The notes below the pieces were generated by a model. It was not told the origin of the DNA, made no database searches, and was given only the letters and a program-made list of their open reading frames with translations. From positions 1 through 11,499 of the forward strand of contig DATLFC010000065.1 of the NCBI GenBank assembly GCA_035525015.1: DNA of 11,499 nucleotides, in the 5' to 3' direction. A program made the position numbers and the translations under genes. Source of the stretch: DATLEX01 sp035525015 (GTDB lineage: Bacteria; Acidobacteriota; Thermoanaerobaculia; Gp7-AA8). Positions 7,638-11,499 of the stretch are shown here, piece by piece; position 1 is the first letter of the stretch; the number at the start of each line of letters is the position of its first letter.

Positions 7638-9356
7638 GTGTGGCTCAGCTTGGATCCGTCGACTGTCCGCTTCGGTTCGTTCGAGATCCATCGCGGCGAG
7701 AAGCTCCTGCGCCGCGGTGGTGAGCTCGTTTCCCTTCCGCCCAAGGCCGTCGATACCCTGCTCCGCCTGATTGAGTCGCCCGGGCAGCTGGTCACGAAAG
7801 AGGAGTTGATCGCCGCCGTCTGGCCGGATGTGGTGGTCGAGGAGAACAACCTCACCCAGCAGATCTCCCTCCTCCGCAAGGTATTCGCGCCGGAGGCGAA
7901 CGGCGAGGGCTGGATCCACACCGTTCCGAAACGAGGCTACTGGTTCACGGCGGCGATCGTGAAGCCGCTCGTGAAGACCGCCGCCGTCGTCGTCGACCAC
8001 GCTCCGCTGCGCACTCGGGGACTCTTACTGCCGCTGGCCACGGTCATCGTGCTGGTCGGCCTCGGCGTCAGCGATGCCGTGGTCCAGCGGCTGTCGCACT
8101 CGCCGCAGCTTTCCGTCCGTCCCATCGCCACGATGCGCCGGTACCTCGGCACCGACGCCGATCCGCTGACGGTCGGCCGGGAGCTGAACGTCGATGGAGT
8201 CGTGGCGGGAACGATCCAGCGCGACGCGGACACCTATCGCGTCACGCTGGAGCTGATCGACGTCCGGACGAATCGTTCCCGCTGGACCGTGAAAGTCGAA
8301 GAGAGCGCCGCCGACCTGTTCCGGTTGCAGGACATGGTCGCCGAGGCGACGCTCCGCTCGATGCCGCAGAAGACCACCTCCGCCGCGGCGATCGTCCCTC
8401 CCTCACGGGTGCCGCTCCCCGCCGCACACGAAGCATTCCTGAAGGGCCGTTACTACTCGAGCCGCCGCACCGGGAACGACGTGGAGCTGGCGGTCGCCGA
8501 GCTGGAGCGCGCCGTCTCCCTCGATGACTCGTATGCGCCGGCCTGGGCGGCGCTGGCCGGCGCGCTCAACCTGCAGAGCCTGCACTTCGTCTCGGAGCCG
8601 GCCATCTCGTTTGCGCGCTCCCGCTCCGCGGCCCGTCAGGCCATCCTGCTCGACCCCGATCTGGCCGAGGGGCACGCCGCGCTCGGCTTCATCAGCTTCT
8701 ATTACGATTGGAACTGGAGCGAGGGGGAGGCGTCGCTTCGCCGCGCCATCGAGCTCGGCCCGTCGAACGGAAATTACCGGCAGCTGCTCTCGAACCTCCT
8801 CATCGCCACGGGCAGAACGGAGGAGGCGATCGAACAAATGAAACGCGCGGTCGAGGCCGACCCCGCATCTCTCATGGTGCGGACCGTGCTCGGCCGCCAG
8901 TACGTGCTGGCGCGCGACTACGAGCGCGGTATCGAGATCCTCGAGGAGACTCTGGCGCTCGACAACACCTTCGCCGCCGCGCACGGCAATCTCGCGGTCG
9001 CCTATCTCGGCCTGGGGAGGATCGACGAAGCGAAGAGGTCGCTGCAGGAGCTTCTCCGCCGTAACCCCGGCCCACAGCAGCTTGCCTGGCTCGCCTACGC
9101 GGTCGCCGCCGGCGGAGATCGCGAGGGAGCCGAGCGACATCTCGTCGAAGCGCGGCAGGCCTCGAACAATGGTGCGTTCCCTCATTACGACGTCGCCGCG
9201 GTGTACGTCGCCCTCGGTGACTTCGACCGCGCCTTCGACCACCTCGGTGCAGCGAAGCGCCACCGCTACTCCGGCCTGGTCTGGATCCACGTCGACCGTC
9301 GCCTCGACCCCCTCCGCTCCCACCCCCGCTTCCAGAAGTTGGTGTCAGGTCTGTAA
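7638..9356 (+). CDS. CadC-like winged-helix, single-transmembrane, TPR regulator
   Basis: The 572-residue protein has the architecture of membrane-bound one-component regulators of the CadC/ToxR type. Residues 6-105 are an OmpR-type winged helix (VRFGSFEIHRGEKLLRRGG, VVVEENNLTQQISLLRKVF, TVPKRGYWF at 95-103). Residues 128-144 are a membrane helix. Residues 145-240 resemble the later part of a TolB-like/FlgO-like domain (SDAVVQRLSHSPQLSVRP, LNVDGVVAGTIQRDADTYRV, DLFRLQDMVAEA). Residues 258-560 are tandem TPRs. The first strand of the TolB-like domain, normally with an AVLPF-type motif, is missing, so the membrane helix runs straight into its first helix. The start is a GTG with no obvious ribosome binding site; TTG at 7650 is an alternative. 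The last residues KLVSGL and the stop codon come from an inverted repeat. Its ligand and target genes are unknown. Confidence 0.92.
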   Translation: MWLSLDPSTVRFGSFEIHRGEKLLRRGGELVSLPPKAVDTLLRLIESPGQLVTKEELIAAVWPDVVVEENNLTQQISLLRKVFAPEANGEGWIHTVPKRGYWFTAAIVKPLVKTAAVVVDHAPLRTRGLLLPLATVIVLVGLGVSDAVVQRLSHSPQLSVRPIATMRRYLGTDADPLTVGRELNVDGVVAGTIQRDADTYRVTLELIDVRTNRSRWTVKVEESAADLFRLQDMVAEATLRSMPQKTTSAAAIVPPSRVPLPAAHEAFLKGRYYSSRRTGNDVELAVAELERAVSLDDSYAPAWAALAGALNLQSLHFVSEPAISFARSRSAARQAILLDPDLAEGHAALGFISFYYDWNWSEGEASLRRAIELGPSNGNYRQLLSNLLIATGRTEEAIEQMKRAVEADPASLMVRTVLGRQYVLARDYERGIEILEETLALDNTFAAAHGNLAVAYLGLGRIDEAKRSLQELLRRNPGPQQLAWLAYAVAAGGDREGAERHLVEARQASNNGAFPHYDVAAVYVALGDFDRAFDHLGAAKRHRYSGLVWIHVDRRLDPLRSHPRFQKLVSGL

Positions 9357-9427
9357 AAACAACTTCTCACCAGAATTAGATGGGTGAAAATGGTGAGAAG
9401 TTGTTTTTACAGACCTGACACCAACTT
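9336..9427. repeat. 37-bp perfect inverted repeat, REP/MITE-like palindromic element
   Basis: The left arm 9336-9372 and right arm 9391-9427 are exact reverse complements over 37 bp, separated by an 18-base A-rich loop. The arms begin AAGTTGGTGTCAGGTCTG. GGTGTCAGGTCT-type termini recall the palindromic repeats mobilised by REP-associated Y1 transposases (RAYT) in several phyla, but this link is from memory and no transposase is in the window. The left arm overlaps the end of the TPR gene and encodes KLVSGL-stop. By symmetry the right arm reads the same on the other strand. The transcript would fold into a very stable hairpin with U-rich tracts within the arms, so it may also end transcription. 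AT content is clearly higher than in the surroundings. Confidence 0.92.
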
Positions 9428-9439
9428 TACCAACTTGTT

Positions 9440-9997
9440 ATGAAAGAGATGAAGGTGAAGGGGGGGCCGCTTCTGGCGCGGCTGGCGTTCGTCCGCGAGC
9501 AGCGGGGGGAGGAGGGGGTGCAGCGGGTGGTGGGGAGGCTGTCGCCGGAGGATCGGAAGACGGTGTCGCAGCTGCTGACGGGGAGCTGGTATCCGTTCGA
9601 GCTGAATGTCCGGATCGATCAGGCCGTGGCCGACGAGATGGGGATGGGCGAAAAGGTGTTCCTGCTGATGGGCGAAAAGTCGGCCGAGCAGAACCTGGCC
9701 GGGCCTCACCGCGCGCTCGTGGTCCCGGGCGACCCGCACGGCCTGCTTCGCCGTACGCCGCAGATCTATCAGATGTATTACGACACCGGCCGCCGCACCT
9801 ACGAGCGGGTCAGCGACACGAAGGGCGTGATCCGCACCTTCGAGGCGAACATCGTCTCCCGGAACGATTGCCTGACGGTGGCCGGGTGGCACCGCAAAGC
9901 CATCGAGATCTGCGGCGGGAAGAACGCGCGCATCACCGAGACGCAGTGCCGCGCTCGCGGCGCGGAGATCTGTGAGTACGTCTGCGAGTGGAGCTGA
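9440..9997 (+). CDS. Small V4R-like domain protein (TIGR02265/DUF2378-like)
   Basis: The 185-residue soluble protein has no signal peptide or membrane helix. The N-terminal part (EGVQRVVGRLSPEDRKTVSQ, then GSWYPFELNVRIDQAVAD) and the middle (PHGLLRRTPQIYQMYYDTGR, then TYERV) resemble small proteins common in Myxococcota and Acidobacteriota. The C-terminal part ends TETQCRARGAEICEYVCEW, the cysteine-containing signature of V4R (4-vinyl reductase-like) domains, which bind small hydrophobic molecules or act as sensor modules. I am confident of the domain flavour but not of the exact family or ligand. A 13-bp direct repeat (9643-9655 and 9667-9679) encodes MGEK twice. The start ATG at 9440 lies only 12 bp beyond the palindromic element and has no clear ribosome binding site; ATG 9449 is an alternative. 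Transcription is therefore likely to begin in or close to the element. Confidence 0.75.
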   Translation: MKEMKVKGGPLLARLAFVREQRGEEGVQRVVGRLSPEDRKTVSQLLTGSWYPFELNVRIDQAVADEMGMGEKVFLLMGEKSAEQNLAGPHRALVVPGDPHGLLRRTPQIYQMYYDTGRRTYERVSDTKGVIRTFEANIVSRNDCLTVAGWHRKAIEICGGKNARITETQCRARGAEICEYVCEWS

Positions 9998-10078
9998 CGG
10001 CAGCGCCCCGGCAGGATTGCACAAGTTTCGTGACACTCGTCACTCTGCCCCGGACGCCCCGGCTTTATCCGTATTTGC

Positions 10079-10810
10079 GTGAGCACCACGCCTCTCTCCA
10101 CCGGGGTCCGCGTTCTTCTGGTAGAAGATGACGCCCGTTCCGCCGCGGTGCTGCGCGAGCTCCTTTCGACATCCAGCTCTCCCCACTTCTCGATCGATCA
10201 CGTGACCACGGCCGCCGCGGCCTGCGCCGCGGTGGCCGACAGCCGTCCCGATCTGGTCATCCTCGATCTGGGACTGCCCGATGCCAGGAATCTCGACGCA
10301 CTCGGCGGTCTGCAGAGTGCCATCCACGAGGTCCCGGTCATCGTGCTCACCGGATCGGGCGATGCCACGCTCGCCGCCGCCGCGCTCCGCCGCGGCGCCG
10401 AGGATTACCTGCTCAAGGGATCGTTCGATTCGGAGTCGCTGCTGCGCTCGATCCGCTACGCGATCGAACGTCACCAGAGCGTCCGCGATCTCGCCCATAT
10501 GACCAAACAGCTGGAGACGATGAACCGCGATCTGGAGCGGCTCTCGCTGATCGATCCCTTGACCGAGCTGCTCAACCGCCGCGGTCTGCAGCAGGCGGTC
10601 ACCCGCGAGGTCCACCATGCCGAGGCCGGCCTCTCCGGTGCGGCGGTGATCGTTCTCGACCTCGACGACTTCAAAACGATCAACGAATCGCACGGAAGCA
10701 GTTGCCTGGAGAGCCTGGTGATGCTGCAGCCGGATATGATCAAGCTCGACAAGCGCTGCGTGATCGGCATCGAGTACGGCCAGGGCTACTTCTGGGGGAA
10801 GCCGGCCTGA
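10079..10810 (+). CDS. Response regulator with collapsed GGDEF and EAL remnants
   Basis: The 243-residue product starts with GTG and has no clear ribosome binding site. Residues 9-130 are an intact receiver domain: acidic Glu16-Asp17-Asp18, phospho-acceptor Asp63 (LVILDLGLPD), Thr91 (IVLTGSGD) and Lys113 (YLLKGSF). A coiled linker follows (AHMTKQLETMNRDLERLS). Then comes the beginning of a GGDEF domain (LIDPLTELLNRRGLQQAV and LDLDDFKTINESHG, to about residue 206). The GGDEF signature and the rest of that domain are absent. The sequence jumps into the late part of an EAL domain (CLESLVMLQPDMIKLDKRCV), then jumps again to its end (IGIEYGQGYFWGKPA). The EAL motif is also absent. A parent of receiver-GGDEF-EAL type, usually above 550 residues, is the best explanation. 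The frame is kept through both joins. The product cannot make or cleave c-di-GMP; it could at most act as a phospho-acceptor or protein partner. Confidence 0.88.
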   Translation: MSTTPLSTGVRVLLVEDDARSAAVLRELLSTSSSPHFSIDHVTTAAAACAAVADSRPDLVILDLGLPDARNLDALGGLQSAIHEVPVIVLTGSGDATLAAAALRRGAEDYLLKGSFDSESLLRSIRYAIERHQSVRDLAHMTKQLETMNRDLERLSLIDPLTELLNRRGLQQAVTREVHHAEAGLSGAAVIVLDLDDFKTINESHGSSCLESLVMLQPDMIKLDKRCVIGIEYGQGYFWGKPA

Positions 10811-10816
10811 GCATCG

Positions 10817-10895
10817 GAATTGAGAATTGAGAATGAAGGACGCGCGCGAAGCGCGCCACATCAATTCTCAATTCTTCATTCTCAATTCTCAATTC
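10817..10895. repeat. Palindromic repeat with nested GC hairpin
   Basis: A perfect 22-bp inverted repeat has arms at 10817-10838 and 10874-10895. Each arm is built from tandem GAATTGA/GAATGA-type units, and further TCAATTCT units lie next to the right arm. Between the arms sits a hairpin, GCGCGC-GAA-GCGCGC at 10842-10856. The AT-rich arms contrast sharply with the GC-rich genes around them. Repeats of this kind occur dispersed between genes in several bacterial genomes. It starts 7 bp after the stop of the collapsed receiver gene and could serve as its transcription terminator, though no U-tract follows the hairpin directly. Confidence 0.88.
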
Positions 10896-10962
10896 AAGAT
10901 TCTGTTGAAAACAATTGAACGCCCCCTCCTTTCGTGAGCTGTTCGACTGCCGAGCTCCCGAG

Positions 10963-11175
10963 TCATCTCCCCTCGAGCTCGCCCCGCCAGCTCATGACGA
11001 TGTTCAGCCGATTCACCACCTGATCCCCGACCCGCGCGTTCACCAGGAATCGCTCTCCATCCGCCGCGGCGTCGAAGACGTCGACTGCGATGAAGAGGTT
11101 CGTCACGGCCGGCCGGAAGAGAACGGCCGGCGCCGCGAACGAGAGCGTGGCGCCGCGCGTCACCGCCGACGCCAT
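10963..11175 (-). pseudogene. Small coding-like fragment, probable C-terminal remnant of an unknown protein
   Basis: The 70-residue minus-strand frame reads like real coding sequence, with few arginines and alternating hydrophobic beta-type strands (NLFIAVDVFDAAADGERFLV, then NARVGDQVVNRLNIVM). It probably represents the last part of a beta-rich protein. I do not recognise a family. The frame is open back to a stop at 11190-11188, and the ATG at 11175 has a GGAG a few bases upstream, so a genuine small gene cannot be excluded. It abuts a plus-strand gene piece that also lacks its 5' end, which favours a truncated remnant. Confidence 0.4.
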
Positions 11176-11183
11176 CAGCTCCA

Positions 11184-11499
11184 GACATCACCGGACAGGA
11201 TGAGGATTGCAACGGCTCCGGTCAGACGGCGGGAGAAGCGTTTCAGGAAGCCTTCTCCGAAGGTGGGAAATACACGAGCCGTCTCGCCAAACGCCCGGTC
11301 GGGGCAAAGGATGCGCTGACCGACCAGGCAGCGGCCGACTTCGCCCGCCGCAACGGCTACGCCTACGTCGTCAACGGGGAAGTCGACGACTTCTACTCCG
11401 TCGCGGCGATGACCTTCCGTACCGATCGCGCCGCCGTTTCCACGCGGGTCATCCGCGCCAAGGATGGGGAAGTCGTCGCCTCCTACAGCAAACGCGGCA
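11184..11499 (+). pseudogene. 5'-truncated gene piece, DUF4823/lipoprotein-like, running off the right edge
   Basis: From about 11184 to the window end, one plus-strand frame gives about 105 residues with clear protein character: DITGQDEDCNGSGQTAGEAF, KRPVGAKDALTDQAAADFAR, GYAYVVNGEVDDFYSVAAMT, TRVIRAKDGEVVASYSKRG. The pattern 'long-helix, YVVNGEVDDFY, strand with VIRAKDGEVVAS' resembles outer-membrane-associated proteins of the DUF4823/LpoB/TolB-N fold that combine a Rossmann-like half with a GEV motif. No ATG, GTG or TTG occurs in this frame between the upstream stop (11091-11093) and 11184, and there is no signal peptide. The gene has lost its 5' end or is frameshifted. Its 3' end lies outside the window. 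Coding status is fairly sure; the family is tentative. Confidence 0.6.

Noticed and set aside
8403..9323. 306-codon minus-strand frame inside the TPR gene
   Set aside because: It mirrors the TPR coding sequence in the opposite strand and has no family resemblance.
10008..10020. GGCAGGATTGC as a sigma-54 promoter before the receiver gene
   Set aside because: The spacing between the GG and GC elements is about 3 bases short of the required -24/-12 distance.
9407..10036. 209-codon minus-strand frame opposite the V4R-like gene, ending KLVSGL
   Set aside because: Its ending comes from the symmetry of the inverted repeat. The plus-strand frame has the clear V4R-type cysteine signature.
10040..10864. 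274-codon minus-strand frame opposite the receiver protein
   Set aside because: The plus strand carries an unmistakable receiver domain with all catalytic residues.
10915..11319. 134-codon plus-strand frame near the right end
   Set aside because: It is rich in arginine and lacks domain features. The minus frame 10963-11175 and the plus frame from 11184 have better coding character over the same bases.
1..11499. CRISPR array, tRNA, rRNA, integrase or toxin-antitoxin genes
   Set aside because: I looked for spaced direct repeats, tRNA-like cloverleaf ends and recognisable families, and found none.

Overview
The window is GC-rich bacterial DNA of about 11.5 kb. Its gene families are typical of a soil or sediment bacterium with a large genome: a CadC-type winged-helix/TPR protein, secreted beta-propeller (PD40) proteins, HYR domains and a V4R-like protein. 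This mix best fits Acidobacteriota, or less likely Myxococcota or Gemmatimonadota. The assignment is inferred from gene content, because no rRNA or other phylogenetic marker is present.

Layout. 1-858 (+) is the 3' part of a molybdenum hydroxylase large subunit (xanthine dehydrogenase/isoquinoline oxidoreductase family). 1027-2145 (-) is a HYR-domain secreted-type protein that has lost its N-terminus and ends in an unrecognised helical domain. 2146-2787 holds no convincing gene. 2788-5309 (+) is a tight two-component operon: a membrane histidine kinase with a TPR-like extracytoplasmic region, then an OmpR/PhoB-type response regulator overlapping it by 4 bp (ATGA). 5404-7509 (+) is a secreted TPR plus PD40 propeller protein with a strong ribosome binding site. 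It is followed at once by the 3' stub of a diverged paralogue (7506-7601). 7638-9356 (+) is a CadC-like winged-helix, one-transmembrane, TPR regulator. A 37-bp perfect inverted repeat (9336-9427) closes that gene and supplies its last codons and stop. 9440-9997 (+) is a small V4R-like protein. 10079-10810 (+) is a receiver protein whose GGDEF and EAL output domains have collapsed into short fragments. A second palindromic repeat (10817-10895) follows. The right end carries two gene pieces pointing away from each other, both apparently lacking 5' ends (10963-11175 minus; about 11184-11499 plus).

How it fits together. The kinase/regulator pair is the one clear functional unit. The PD40 protein directly downstream is a plausible co-transcribed or regulated secreted partner, but this is inferred from position only. 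Much of the rest is signalling machinery: a winged-helix/TPR sensor, a V4R-like domain and a receiver with degenerate c-di-GMP domains.

The most unusual property of the window is its number of deletion scars. They are the truncated HYR gene, the paralogue tail, a missing strand in the TolB-like domain of the winged-helix protein, two internal collapses in the GGDEF/EAL protein, and the two facing broken 5' ends. I see no complete defence, secretion, CRISPR or biosynthetic system. The best leads are the collapsed GGDEF/EAL receiver and the palindromic element that terminates a gene.
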